Under the pieces are notes generated by a model, which was given only the letters and a program-made list of their open reading frames with translations, did not search any database and was not told the DNA's origin. From Halomonas sp. Y3 (GTDB taxonomy: Bacteria > Pseudomonadota > Gammaproteobacteria > Pseudomonadales > Halomonadaceae), in the NCBI RefSeq assembly GCF_024137965.1, contig NZ_CP099975.1, positions 1,798,001-1,862,000 of the forward strand: DNA of 64,000 nt, given 5' to 3'. Of this stretch, positions 9,473 to 18,278 are shown piece after piece (the first letter of the stretch is position 1; every line of letters begins with the position of its first letter). The translations under genes and the position numbers were made by a program.

Positions 9473-12400
9473 CTGAGCATTCCATGAGCGAGCTTCCCGC
9501 ACCCCAGAGTCACCGCTGGCAGCCCCTGCGCTGTGGCCTGGTGGAGATCTTCTACTACGACGAGGAGGTCTTTCACTTCCACGACGGGCGGCTGCTGCTG
9601 CGCGGCAACAACGGTACCGGCAAGTCCAAGGTGATGGCGCTGACTCTGCCATTTCTGCTCGACGGCCAGCTGATTCCCTCCCGGGTGGAGCCCGATGGCG
9701 ATAGCGCCAAGCGCATGGAGTGGAACCTGCTGGTGGGCGAGTATCAGGAGCGTCTGGGCTACACCTGGCTGGAGTTCGGGCGCCTGGGGGATGACGGCCC
9801 CGAGACCTTTACCGTGGGCTGTGGGCTCAAGGCGGTGGCCGGGCGGCCGGTACGCTCCTGGTTCTTTACCACGCCTCAGCGCATCGGGCGTGACCTCTTC
9901 CTGGTCGAGAAGGGGCGCAGCCTGAGCCGCGAGCGGCTCGGCCAGGCCCTGGGCAGCCTTGGGCAGCTTTATGATCGCGCGGCGGACTACCGGCGCGCCA
10001 TCGACGAGACGCTCTTTCATCTGGGGGAGCAGCGCTACGGGGCGCTGCTCGACCTGCTGCTGCAGCTGCGCCAGCCCCAGCTGGCCAAGAAGCCCGACCC
10101 CAATCGCCTCTCCCAGGCGCTCAGCGATGCCCTGCCGCCGCTGGGGCGTGGGCTGATCGCCGAGGTGGCTGAGTCCTATCGCGGCCTGGATGTCTATCGC
10201 GAGGAGATTCAGGGGCTGGAGGAGACGGCCGGGGCCGTGGAGGCCTTTCTCGGCCATTACCGCCACTATGCCGGCATTGCGGTGCGCCGCCGTGCCGACT
10301 TCCTGACCGGCGCTCACGCCGAGTATGAGCGGGTGCGCCTGCAGCTGGGCCGTGATCGTCAGGCGCATCAGGAGGCCCAGGCGAGTCGCGAGGCCCTGGG
10401 GAAATCTCGCGAGGCGCTTGATGAGCAGCAGCGAGAGCTGGCGGCACGCCAGCGCACCCTGGAGTCCAGCGACGCCATGCGCTCGGCGGAGGCGCTGGGC
10501 AACGCCGACGAGCTGGCCCGCCAGCGCCGCGCCAGGGCCGATCTGGAAAGCCGGCGGCTGGCGAGAGAGCGTGAGAGCGACCGTCGCGCCGAATCCCGTC
10601 TTGTGGAGGCCGATGATGCCCTGGAGAGCGGCGCTGCCGCGCTGGAGGCGCGCCGCGAGGCGAGCGATCTCCTCGCCGATGCGGCGGGGGTGGGCAGCGA
10701 TCACCGTCGACACGTCGCCGCACGCTTATCGGGTGAGGAGGGCGAGCAGGCGCCCTCCGATGCGCAGGACGTGGCGGCGCTGCAGCAGGCGCTGCGGGAC
10801 CTGCATCGTCGCCGCGAGGAGGGGGTGGCCCACCTCAATCGCCGACTCGACGAGGTGGGGCGCGCCGAGCAAGCCTACCAACGGGTGGAGGATGAGACGC
10901 GCCGGGAGGAGGAGACCCTGGCAAGCCGCGAGGAGGAGTGGCAGGAGGCGACAGGGGCTCGAGCCGAGGCCGCAGAGACCCTTCAGGTCGGCTGGCGCGA
11001 GCATCTCGCCGCCCTCGAGGAGCTGAACCCCGAGGACCCCGAGGCGCTGCTCGCCGAGCTCGCCCCCTGGTGTGATCACCTGAGCGGCGATGACCCCGCC
11101 GAAGCAGGGCTCTCGACCGCGCGGGACGCTCGTCGTGAAGCCCTGGGCCGGCAGCGCCACGGGCTGGCCAGCCGCCGGGCGTTGCTGGAGGGCGAGCGCG
11201 CCGAGCTGGAGGCGGAGCGCCAACGGCTGGAAACGGGAGAGATGCGGGTGCCGCCGGCGCCGCATACCCGGAACGCAGGGAGCCGCGAAGCGCGTCCGGG
11301 GGCGCCGCTCTGGCAGCTGGTGGACTTTCAGCCAGACCTGGAAGCCGACCAGCGCGCCGGCCTGGAGGCGGCCCTGGAGGCCTCGGGCCTGCTGGATGCC
11401 TGGGTGATGCCGGACGGCGAGCTGCTCGCCCCCGACACCTGGGATACCCTGCTCACGCCACTGGACGGTGGCGCCACGCGGCCGGGGGAGGAGAGTCTGT
11501 CCACCGCTCTTCGTCCCGATCTGCCCGATAACGCTCCAGTGTCGAGAGACACCGTCGAGGCCCTGCTGTCCGGCATCGGCCTGGGCGTCTCCGAGGCCTC
11601 TGCCTGGGTGAGCCCTGGCGGCGCCTGGCGGCTGGGTCCGCTCCGTGGGGCCTGGGGCAAGGACGAGGCGCTCTATATCGGTCACGCCGCCCGGGAGTCG
11701 GCCCGCCAGCGCCGGCTGGCGGAGATTGCTAAGGCGCTGGAGGTGCTGGCCGCAGAGGGCACCGAGATCGCCGCCGAGCTTGAGCATCTCCAGGCGCGCC
11801 TCGAGGTCGCCGAACGGGAGTGGCAGCAGCGTCCCATGGCCCAGGCCCTGCGTGACGCCCACGCTGCCGAGGCGGCTGCTCGGCGCGCTCGAGACACCCA
11901 GGCCGAGCGCCTGGAACAGGCCCGGGCAAGGCGTGAAGAGGCCCGGGAGGCGCTGGAAGCCCTGCGCGGCGAGCTCTATCTCGCCGCCGAGGACCTGCGA
12001 CTGCCCGCCGAGCGCGAGCCTTTGGCCCGCCTTCAGAAGGTGCTCAACGACTACCGGCTCGCCATCAGCGAGCTGACGCAGGCGGTCACGGCCTGGCAGC
12101 AGGCCAGGCGCCGCCTCGACGAAGTCCGCGCAGAGCGACGGGCAGCGCGAGAGACGCTGGCCCAGGCCGAGCAGGAGCACGCCGAGGCCGAGGAACAGGC
12201 CCGGGAGGCCGAGGTGCGTCGGGATACCCTGCGCGACACCATGGGCGCCGAGGTGCAGGAGCTGGAGCGTCAGCTGGCGGCGCTTCAGGAGCGTCGCGAG
12301 GCGCTGACCCGGGAGCAGCGCGAGCTTGCCGCACGCTACGAGGCCCTGCTCGGCGAGGCGGCGCGCCTGGCCGAGAAGGTGGCCCACGGTGAGGAGCGCC

Positions 12401-13638
12401 TGGCCGAACTGGATGAGCGCCGGGGCGAGCGGATCGACGACTTCCGGGCCCTGGTGGAAGAGGGGCTGTTGCGCGTGGCCGCCCCTGAACGCTTCATGGA
12501 GCAGGAGCCCCCGACCTCCTGGGCAGCGGATCCCGCCGTGCGCCTGGCCCGGGCCGCCGCCCAGGCCACCGCCGGCATCGATGCCGACGACGAGCGCTGG
12601 CATGCCCACCAGGGGCGACTGCACGAGCATATCAAGCGGCTCACCGACGTGCTCTCCCGCGGCGGGCACGACTGCATCGCCGAGGCCCGGGACGACCTGC
12701 TGCTGGTGCGTATCGTCTTCCAGGGGCGGCGGCAGGATCCCGATGCCCTGCATCGCCAGCTCAACGACGAGATTGCTCAGCGCCAGGCGCTGCTCAATGC
12801 CCGGGAGCGGGAGCTCTTGGAAAACTACCTGATCGACGAGGTGGCCAGCCACATCCAGGAGCGCATCACCGATACCGAGCGTCACGTACGCGAGATGAAT
12901 GGCGAGCTGGAGAGCCGTCCCACCAGCACCGGCATGCGCCTGCGCATCCGCTGGCAACCTCTTGCCGAGGGACAGAGCGCCGGCGGCATGACGGCGCCGG
13001 CGGGACTGGAGGACGTCTGTCAGCGGCTGCGGCGCCAGGCCCTGGACGCCTGGTCGGCGGAGGATCGTCGGGTGGTGGGGGACTTCCTGCGCCGGCGTAT
13101 CGAGGAGGCCCGGGCCAGCGACGAGGGCGGCGCCCTGCAGGAGATCCTCGAGCGCGCCCTGGACTACCGCTTCTGGCACCGCTTCGTGGTGGAGCGTCAT
13201 CAGAACGGCCAGTGGCGCCCCGCCTATGGTCCGGCCTCCGGCGGTGAACGGGCCCTCGTGATCACCCTGCCGCTGTTCGCCGCCGCGGCCAGCCACTATG
13301 GCAGCGCCCATGAGCAGGCGCCGCGCCTGGTGATGCTCGACGAGGTGTTCGCGGGGATCGACGATGACGCTCGGGCCAAGAGCATGGGGCTGCTGGCCCA
13401 GTTCGACCTCGATGCGGTGATGACCTCGGAGCGGGAGTGGGGCTGCTACCCGGACGTGCCGGGGCTGGCCATCGCCCAGCTGGTGCGCCGCGAAGGGGTC
13501 GATGCCGTGCACGTCACCCGCTGGAAATGGGATGGCAAGCGCCGAGTCCGCGACAAGACTCCCGTCAGTCAGGTCCGCGAGCCGCGGCGCGAGGTCGCGG
13601 ATGTCGAATCTGCGGGCGGCATGGATAGCCTGTTCTGA
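9469..13638 (+). CDS. jetC: Wadjet type II SMC-like ATPase JetC (TIGR02680)
   Basis: The motor subunit: an SMC/MukB/SbcC-like ATPase thought to extrude DNA loops and sense small circular DNA. The 1389 residues have Walker A GNNGTGKS at 46-53, long coiled coils rich in Glu/Arg/Ala/Leu from about 280 to 1080 with a central hinge-like globular segment near 600-760, the signature SGGER at about 1257-1261, and Walker B LVMLDEVFAGID near 1286-1297. All ATPase motifs are present. It overlaps jetB by 4 bp and jetD by 1 bp. Confidence 0.93.
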   Translation: MTEHSMSELPAPQSHRWQPLRCGLVEIFYYDEEVFHFHDGRLLLRGNNGTGKSKVMALTLPFLLDGQLIPSRVEPDGDSAKRMEWNLLVGEYQERLGYTWLEFGRLGDDGPETFTVGCGLKAVAGRPVRSWFFTTPQRIGRDLFLVEKGRSLSRERLGQALGSLGQLYDRAADYRRAIDETLFHLGEQRYGALLDLLLQLRQPQLAKKPDPNRLSQALSDALPPLGRGLIAEVAESYRGLDVYREEIQGLEETAGAVEAFLGHYRHYAGIAVRRRADFLTGAHAEYERVRLQLGRDRQAHQEAQASREALGKSREALDEQQRELAARQRTLESSDAMRSAEALGNADELARQRRARADLESRRLARERESDRRAESRLVEADDALESGAAALEARREASDLLADAAGVGSDHRRHVAARLSGEEGEQAPSDAQDVAALQQALRDLHRRREEGVAHLNRRLDEVGRAEQAYQRVEDETRREEETLASREEEWQEATGARAEAAETLQVGWREHLAALEELNPEDPEALLAELAPWCDHLSGDDPAEAGLSTARDARREALGRQRHGLASRRALLEGERAELEAERQRLETGEMRVPPAPHTRNAGSREARPGAPLWQLVDFQPDLEADQRAGLEAALEASGLLDAWVMPDGELLAPDTWDTLLTPLDGGATRPGEESLSTALRPDLPDNAPVSRDTVEALLSGIGLGVSEASAWVSPGGAWRLGPLRGAWGKDEALYIGHAARESARQRRLAEIAKALEVLAAEGTEIAAELEHLQARLEVAEREWQQRPMAQALRDAHAAEAAARRARDTQAERLEQARARREEAREALEALRGELYLAAEDLRLPAEREPLARLQKVLNDYRLAISELTQAVTAWQQARRRLDEVRAERRAARETLAQAEQEHAEAEEQAREAEVRRDTLRDTMGAEVQELERQLAALQERREALTREQRELAARYEALLGEAARLAEKVAHGEERLAELDERRGERIDDFRALVEEGLLRVAAPERFMEQEPPTSWAADPAVRLARAAAQATAGIDADDERWHAHQGRLHEHIKRLTDVLSRGGHDCIAEARDDLLLVRIVFQGRRQDPDALHRQLNDEIAQRQALLNARERELLENYLIDEVASHIQERITDTERHVREMNGELESRPTSTGMRLRIRWQPLAEGQSAGGMTAPAGLEDVCQRLRRQALDAWSAEDRRVVGDFLRRRIEEARASDEGGALQEILERALDYRFWHRFVVERHQNGQWRPAYGPASGGERALVITLPLFAAAASHYGSAHEQAPRLVMLDEVFAGIDDDARAKSMGLLAQFDLDAVMTSEREWGCYPDVPGLAIAQLVRREGVDAVHVTRWKWDGKRRVRDKTPVSQVREPRREVADVESAGGMDSLF

Positions 13639-14891
13639 TGCCTGTGCCGGTCGATATCGAACGTCTGAAGCGCCTGCTGGGCGGGCCGGGGTTGGCTCGC
13701 CTCCGCCAGCGTCTGGCGCGCAAACTGCTGCGCGAAGACGGTGGCCGCCTGACCCTGAGCCGGGTCAGTGACCTCGAGCGCGCCGCCGTGGAGCGCCTGA
13801 TAGGGCGGCCTGCACGGCAGGGAAAGTCCTTGAGCGTGGACCTCGAGGCCCTTTCTCATGCCCTGGCACGATCCGGGGTGGCGAAGGATCTGCGCACCGC
13901 CCTGGAGGCGCTGGATGGACCGCTGGTGGATCCACGAGCGGCTCGTGACGCCTCTCGCCAGCGCTGGAACACCCTGCTGGCGGCCTTTCGTTCCGAAGCC
14001 GAGCGGCTGGGGGTGAGCGCCTGGTTGGATGACCTGCGCCGTGGCGGCCAGCTCAAGCGCCTGGCAGGCGGCAGCGAAGGGCAGGGGAGGCGCCTGCTGG
14101 AGCAGGCTCTTGCCGTGCTCGAGCGGCTGCCGGCCAGCGGCATGGCCCTGAGCACCCTGGCCGCCGAGTGCCTGGGCGATGCCCATGCCCTGGATGCCGG
14201 GCGCCCGGTCTCGGCTCTGGTGCGCCGCGCCCTGGCCCGCCACTGGCGCGGAGGCGTGGCGCTGGCCAATCCCGATGAGCGCTCGATCTGGGCCCATGCC
14301 GGAGTGCTGCTCGGCGGCGATGTCACCAGTGCCGTCTTGACGCTGCGTCTGCCGGTGCAGGGAGGCGACGGTCTGGAGATGGCGCTAGCGGACTACCGGC
14401 GGCTGGCCGAGCCCGCCTGGCTCACCCTGCGTCAGCTGCTGCGCTACCCGCCTGCCTGGGATCTCGAAGGGTGCGATGTCTTCGTCTGCGAGAACCCCGC
14501 GGTGCTGGCCGAGGCCGCCGAGCGGCTGGGCGGCGATGCCGCGCCCATGGTGGTCACCTGGGGGCGTCCCAATGCGGCCGTGCTCACCCTGCTCGAACAG
14601 CTGGAGGCCGCCGGCGCCACGCTGCACTACCATGGTGATCTCGACTGGCCCGGTATCGGCATTGCCAACGCCCTGCTGTCGCGTTTTGCCATGGGCCCCT
14701 GGCGAATGGGGGCGGAGGACCTGGCGGCCTGCGCGCACCTTCCGGGCAGGCCGCTGGAGGGCAGGCCCCTCGAGGCCCTTTGGGACGCCTCTCTGCGTGC
14801 CGCCATGGAGCAGCGTGGCCGGGCACTGCACGAGGAACAACTGATCGAGACCCTGCTTGAAGACCTCCGGGAATCGGTAGGTCGTGCCTAG
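13638..14891 (+). CDS. jetD: Wadjet type II nuclease subunit JetD (TIGR02679/DUF2399, Toprim)
   Basis: JetD is the Toprim-fold nuclease subunit that cleaves the plasmid once the JetABC motor has recognised it. The 417 residues end in the DUF2399 Toprim domain: the acidic residue in FVCENPAVL (about residue 284) and the DxD in HGDLDWPGIG (about 333-335) are intact. Its ATG overlaps the jetC stop (TGATG). The gene is complete, and its stop lies 20 bp before the IS3 element, so the insertion has not damaged it. Confidence 0.9.
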   Translation: MPVPVDIERLKRLLGGPGLARLRQRLARKLLREDGGRLTLSRVSDLERAAVERLIGRPARQGKSLSVDLEALSHALARSGVAKDLRTALEALDGPLVDPRAARDASRQRWNTLLAAFRSEAERLGVSAWLDDLRRGGQLKRLAGGSEGQGRRLLEQALAVLERLPASGMALSTLAAECLGDAHALDAGRPVSALVRRALARHWRGGVALANPDERSIWAHAGVLLGGDVTSAVLTLRLPVQGGDGLEMALADYRRLAEPAWLTLRQLLRYPPAWDLEGCDVFVCENPAVLAEAAERLGGDAAPMVVTWGRPNAAVLTLLEQLEAAGATLHYHGDLDWPGIGIANALLSRFAMGPWRMGAEDLAACAHLPGRPLEGRPLEALWDASLRAAMEQRGRALHEEQLIETLLEDLRESVGRA

Positions 14892-14937
14892 TTGCCCGCC
14901 GCCGAGTGTTCTGGTCAAGTCGTAGCGGACACTTTTA

Positions 14938-15822
14938 TTAAGCTGCTTCCGCGATTTTCTCGATCTCCCTCGGCGTGTGGTAGCCAAGGGTCGAGTGGAG
15001 CCGGCAGCTGTTGTACTCCATCTCGATATAGGTCACGACGTCGCGCCTCGCTGACTGGCGGGTCCAATACCGCTGTCCCTCCAGCCATTCGCTCTTCAGA
15101 GAGCCGAAGAAGCGCTCCATGACCGCATTGTCCCAACAGTTCCCCTTGCGGCTCATGGAGGCCTGGAACCCGTGCTTTGCCAGTCGTTCGCGATACGCAC
15201 GAGAGGCGTACTGGCTGCCGCGATCCGAGTGGTGAAGCACGCCTCGGGGAGGCTGTCGGCGGCCAATTGCCATCTCCAGGGCGTCCAGGGTGAGTGACGT
15301 CTTCATATGGTCGGCCATGGCCCAGCCGATGACCTGTCGGTCGTAGAGGTCCAGCACGGCCGCCAGGTACAACCAGCCTTCCAAGGTCCAAATGGCAGTG
15401 ATGTCGGCCACCCACGCCTGATTGGGCTCAGGCACCGTGAACTGCCGCTTGAGCAGGTTGGGAGCCACTGGCAGCCCGTGGTCGCTGTCCGTCGTATGCC
15501 GGTAGCGGCGACGCTGTCGGCAGGCGACACCCGCTTCCTGCATCAGGCTACGCGCCTGATAACGACCGACCGTATGACCTCTGCGACGGAGTTTCTTAGC
15601 CATTCGCCGGCTCCCATAGCTACCACGTTTCTGATCGTGGATGTCCTTGACCTCCCGGTGCAGGCACTGGCGCTGCTCATCGGGTTCACGCTGACGCCAG
15701 GCATAGAAGCCACTGCGGCTGACGTCCATGACACGGCACAGCACCGCCACTGGGAAGTAGGCCTTCTCCGACTCGATGAACTGGTATCTCAGCTCGACTC
15801 TCTCGCGAAGAAGGCCGTGGCC
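14938..15822 (-). CDS. IS3-family transposase OrfB (catalytic part of OrfAB)
   Basis: The DDE integrase-core half of the transposase. The first D is in AWVADITAIW, the second in HHSDRGSQYAS and the E in NAVMERFFGSLKSEW. The frame is open from the slippery site at 15822 and reads ...RYQFIESEKAYFPVAVLCRVMDV, a typical OrfB beginning, so it is expressed mainly as a fusion with OrfA by -1 frameshifting (about 381 residues in total). A GTG at 15750 could start a free OrfB. Confidence 0.93.
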   Translation of the reverse strand, partial: GHGLLRERVELRYQFIESEKAYFPVAVLCRVMDVSRSGFYAWRQREPDEQRQCLHREVKDIHDQKRGSYGSRRMAKKLRRRGHTVGRYQARSLMQEAGVACRQRRRYRHTTDSDHGLPVAPNLLKRQFTVPEPNQAWVADITAIWTLEGWLYLAAVLDLYDRQVIGWAMADHMKTSLTLDALEMAIGRRQPPRGVLHHSDRGSQYASRAYRERLAKHGFQASMSRKGNCWDNAVMERFFGSLKSEWLEGQRYWTRQSARRDVVTYIEMEYNSCRLHSTLGYHTPREIEKIAEAA

Positions 15823-16082
15823 TTTTTTAAAACCTCCTTTTCAATCCGCAACTTACGAACTTCTTCGCGAAGTTTCATGATCTCGGCATCCCGCTCATCT
15901 GCCTGGTCGTCAGTCACACCATCCTCCCGGTCACGTTGCTGGCGACACCAGCGATCCAGCAGGCTGCGATCGATATCCAGCCGCCTGGCAGCCTCGGAGA
16001 TGGCATAACCCTCTCCTCGCACCATGTTGACCGCCTCAGCCTTGAATTCGTCGGAGTACCGACGTCGCGTTTTCTTGGTCAT
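15789..16082 (-). CDS. IS3-family transposase OrfA (DNA-binding part)
   Basis: A 97-residue protein with an HTH (RYSDEFKAEAVNMV ... AISEAARRLDIDRSLLDRW) followed by a leucine zipper (EIMKLREEVRKLRIEKEVLKK) used for multimerisation. ATG 16082 is preceded by GGAGG. Alone it regulates; fused to OrfB it forms the active transposase. Confidence 0.92.
   Translation of the reverse strand: MTKKTRRRYSDEFKAEAVNMVRGEGYAISEAARRLDIDRSLLDRWCRQQRDREDGVTDDQADERDAEIMKLREEVRKLRIEKEVLKKATAFFARESS
15822..15840 (-). promoter_or_regulatory. Programmed -1 frameshift signal in the IS3 element
   Basis: On the minus strand the heptamer A-AAA-AAG lies at 15828-15822 in the OrfA frame (TTA AAA AAG). A Shine-Dalgarno-like AAAAGGAGG sits just upstream at 15840-15832 and could stimulate slippage. 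This matches the known control of IS3-family OrfAB. Confidence 0.85.
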
Positions 16083-16144
16083 GAACACCTCCAATGCCTC
16101 CAGTATGAGGCTTACCGGGGTGTCCGCTCCAATTAGACCAGTTC

Positions 16145-16360
16145 ATGGCGCGGCTGGGTCTTGTCAGCGACTGGACAGCCAACCAGCGCACCCTGCTGCA
16201 AATCAGCCACGCCGATGCCCTGAAAGGGGAGGAGGGCCGCCGCAGCCACTGGCAGCTGCAGCACCGCCTGGCCCTGGGTAAGCGCCTGGATGCTCGCCTC
16301 GGCATCGAGGGCGACGACGATGCCCAGGAAGTGAGCCTGGGGCTCTCGTGGTATTTCTGA
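16145..16360 (+). pseudogene. C-terminal remnant of an outer-membrane beta-barrel protein
   Basis: A 71-codon frame starting at the IS junction and ending QEVSLGLSWYF. The alternating pattern (LLQISHADAL, HWQLQHRLALG, LDARLGIEGDDD, EVSLGLSWYF) with a terminal Phe is the signature of the last strands of an outer-membrane barrel recognised by BamA. The upstream part of the gene is not in the window: jetD ends 20 bp before the IS, so the barrel gene was probably truncated when the Wadjet segment arrived. There is no ribosome site of its own. Confidence 0.5.
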
Positions 16361-16432
16361 GCCGGCCGGATGAAATCGAGCCCTTTCCCCATGTCGGGTC
16401 GAGTATTGTCAGGCCATCATGGGGCTTGGTCA

Positions 16433-16837
16433 TCAGGCCCTGAGCTGTGCGTAGGCAAAGTCCAGCAGCCGCTGGTAGTCACGCTGGCGTATCACGCTCT
16501 CGACGATGCCGGCGTCCAGGTTCAGGTAGTCATGCACCAGGGCGTTGCGCAGGCCGATGACCTTGTTCCAGGGGGTGCCGCTGTCGTCATGGCCGAGGCG
16601 CTGCAGCTTGGCGAAGGCCTGCCTTGCCTCGCTGGGCACTGCTTGCCCCAGTGCCTTCAGGCGCTGCTTGGCGATGCCGATGCAGGCCTCGGTCAGCAGC
16701 TGCAGGTTGCGTTCGGCGGCACGATAGAGCAGCGGGCTCAGCCCGCTCGGCTGCGTGGCGGCTTGCGAGAGCAGCTCCAGCTCCTCGGCGAGGGTGGCCA
16801 GATGCTCCCGCATGGCGTCAATGTATTCGCGTTCCAT
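16433..16837 (-). CDS. hepT: HepT-like HEPN ribonuclease toxin (DUF86)
   Basis: The toxin of a type VII toxin-antitoxin pair: an RNase whose active site is neutralised when MntA AMPylates a tyrosine. The 134-residue all-helical protein has the diagnostic RX4HXY motif as RNALVHDY, with R97, H102 and Y104, near VIGLRNALVHDYLNLD. It lies 19 bp downstream of mntA on the same strand. Confidence 0.88.
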   Translation of the reverse strand: MEREYIDAMREHLATLAEELELLSQAATQPSGLSPLLYRAAERNLQLLTEACIGIAKQRLKALGQAVPSEARQAFAKLQRLGHDDSGTPWNKVIGLRNALVHDYLNLDAGIVESVIRQRDYQRLLDFAYAQLRA

Positions 16838-16856
16838 AAGAGGTTGGCTCGGTCGG

Positions 16857-17258
16857 TCAGGCGAAATGGCGCTGGTGGTATAGGTGGTCGATCTCCCACA
16901 TCGAGCCGATTCGCTGTTCCTCTCGAACCAGCCTCAGGCGATCGTTGGCCTGAAGCACGTACCCGGTGCGGATGATGGCATGCGCCAGGGTCAGCGGCGC
17001 CAGGTTGATGTCCACTATCGAGAGCCGGCCCTCCGCCAGGCCTAGAGCATCCTGCCAGGCTTGCGCCAGGAGCTCGGGGCGCAGGCGCCGCTCCAGCGGG
17101 TCTTTCTCGAATTCCCGGAAGGCGACGGCCAGATCAAAGTCGCTAGCTGGCGTCGCGGTGCCCTTGGCCCGCGAGCCATAGAGCCACAGCACGGCAATCG
17201 CGTCGCTGCGAGACGCCAGGTCGGCCAGAGCATTCTGGATGGCGGTGGAATCCTGCAT
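16857..17258 (-). CDS. mntA: MntA-like minimal nucleotidyltransferase antitoxin
   Basis: A 133-residue nucleotidyltransferase with the GSX10DXD motif: G28-S29 in LWLYGSRAKGT and D40/D42 in SDFDLAV. It should AMPylate HepT at the tyrosine of RX4HXY and so inactivate it. I chose ATG 17258 since the family starts shortly before the NTase core; the frame is open up to 17426 but the extra residues are Arg/Pro-rich and unlike the family. It precedes hepT in the operon. Confidence 0.85.
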   Translation of the reverse strand: MQDSTAIQNALADLASRSDAIAVLWLYGSRAKGTATPASDFDLAVAFREFEKDPLERRLRPELLAQAWQDALGLAEGRLSIVDINLAPLTLAHAIIRTGYVLQANDRLRLVREEQRIGSMWEIDHLYHQRHFA

Positions 17259-17501
17259 GGGGCCTGCCTTGGCAATCGGCTGAGGAAGCTTGCGGCAGTC
17301 TAGCATTCGGCGAAGTGAATCTATACTCGTCGACGGTACGTACCAACGGGCCCTGAGGCTGAGCCGTCGCCGAACCGGAAAAACAGGTGGCCTGAATGAC
17401 CTCAGAGGCGACAGATTTCTTGACAACTGCCGCCTTCATGTGATCGACCGCCCCCCCCCACTGGCACGGCCTAATGGGGGAGGGGGTAGCCCTCGGCAAT
17501 C

Positions 17502-17548
17502 GACAACATGTGCAACATATTGAACATGTCTGATATCTATGCTATCGT
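17502..17548 (+). promoter_or_regulatory. Putative promoter and operator of yefM-yoeB
   Basis: Two ACATGT hexamers lie about 17 bp apart (CAACATGTGC... and GAACATGTCTG), giving a dyad that overlaps a TTGAAC (17520) -17 bp- TATCGT (17543) promoter candidate. YefM-type antitoxins repress their own operon through such short palindromes. The region upstream (17427-17500) includes a run of eight C and shows no gene. Confidence 0.45.
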
Positions 17549-17579
17549 GAGCACAATGCAATGACCGTGGAGAAGTGCC

Positions 17580-17840
17580 ATGAGGGTCGTGTCCTTTACC
17601 GAAGCAAGAAACGGGCTAAAGAGCGTGCTGGACAGTGTGATTAACGATGCCGATACGGCCATCATTACACGTCGAGACTCTGAAGATGCCGTCGTGATGT
17701 CACTCGATTACTACAACAGCCTGATGGAAACCGTGCACCTGCTTCGCTCCCCAGCGAATGCGGCACATCTGAACAAATCGATTGAGCAGTACCGTTCAGG
17801 AAAAGTCGTTGAGCGTAAGTTGCTCGATGATGATGAGTAA
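17580..17840 (+). CDS. yefM: YefM/Phd-family antitoxin
   Basis: An 86-residue antitoxin. The N-terminal DNA-binding fold is seen in VVSFTEARNGLKSVLDSV and ITRRDSEDAVVMSLDYYNSLMET, classic for YefM; the acidic tail (VERKLLDDDE) binds the toxin. ATG 17580 has GGAG 8 bases upstream. The stop overlaps the start of the toxin gene. Local GC is lower than in the core genes, which suggests acquisition. Confidence 0.92.
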   Translation: MRVVSFTEARNGLKSVLDSVINDADTAIITRRDSEDAVVMSLDYYNSLMETVHLLRSPANAAHLNKSIEQYRSGKVVERKLLDDDE

Positions 17841-18096
17841 TCGACTGCTGTGCTGGACGGATGAGTCATGGCGTGATTATGTCTATTGGCAACGTCAAGA
17901 TAAGAAAACGCTAAAGAGAATCAATAAGCTAATAGCGGACGTCAAGCGCTCGCCGTTTGAAGGTATTGGTAAGCCCGAGCCACTAAAGGAGAACCTGTCC
18001 GGTTTTTGGTCTCGACGCATTGACGAATCAAACCGACTGGTTTACGTGGTGGAGGAGTCTTCGATCACGATCCTCTCTTGCAGGTACCACTATTGA
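17833..18096 (+). CDS. yoeB: YoeB-family mRNA interferase toxin
   Basis: A RelE-superfamily ribosome-dependent endoribonuclease. The 87 residues carry the family pattern: WRDYVYWQRQDKKTLKRINKLI, PLKENLSGFWSRRID, NRLVYVV and the C-terminal CRYHY. E49, R68, H86 and Y87 line up with the catalytic and ribosome-contact residues of E. coli YoeB. Three consecutive ATGs (17827, 17830, 17833) overlap the antitoxin's end; I used the last. Expression is probably by coupling to yefM. Confidence 0.92.
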   Translation: MSNRLLCWTDESWRDYVYWQRQDKKTLKRINKLIADVKRSPFEGIGKPEPLKENLSGFWSRRIDESNRLVYVVEESSITILSCRYHY

Positions 18097-18278
18097 ATCT
18101 TGATAGTTTCGCGCAAGTTTGGCGTGGTGACTGCTCCCAGCCTGGGTGGGCGAGGGTTCACGCGGATTTTTGCTGAGAAGGTGCCTGGGGGGGCAAAAGC
18201 TGAGAATGCTCTGCAGACCTCTATGGAGTCTGCGATGCTACACTGGCGCTCTGCTGCACCGTCGCACCTGGAGGCGCC

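Larger units (their letters stand above)
14912..16140 (-). mobile_element. Complete IS3-family insertion sequence
   Basis: A 1229-bp element bounded by imperfect inverted repeats that begin TGGTC and share AGCGGACAC at the inner part (TGGTCAAGTCGTAGCGGACAC on the left; TGGTCTAATTGGAGCGGACAC reversed on the right). It encodes OrfA and OrfB on the minus strand with a -1 frameshift signal, and it is flanked by a GTTC duplication. Nothing is broken, so it should be competent to transpose. Confidence 0.95.
14908..16144. repeat. 4-bp target-site duplication GTTC flanking the IS element
   Basis: GTTC occurs at 14908-14911 and again at 16141-16144, directly outside the two IS ends. A 4-bp duplication is within the range for IS3-family insertions. 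Joining the flanks restores a continuous frame into the beta-barrel remnant at 16145. Confidence 0.85.

Noticed and set aside
10726..13512. A 928-codon open frame opposite jetC, and similar long frames opposite ETF-QO (57181-59916) and glnS (1565-3235)
   Set aside because: They are mirror frames of GC-rich coding DNA with no recognisable domain, and they overlap genes with complete motifs.
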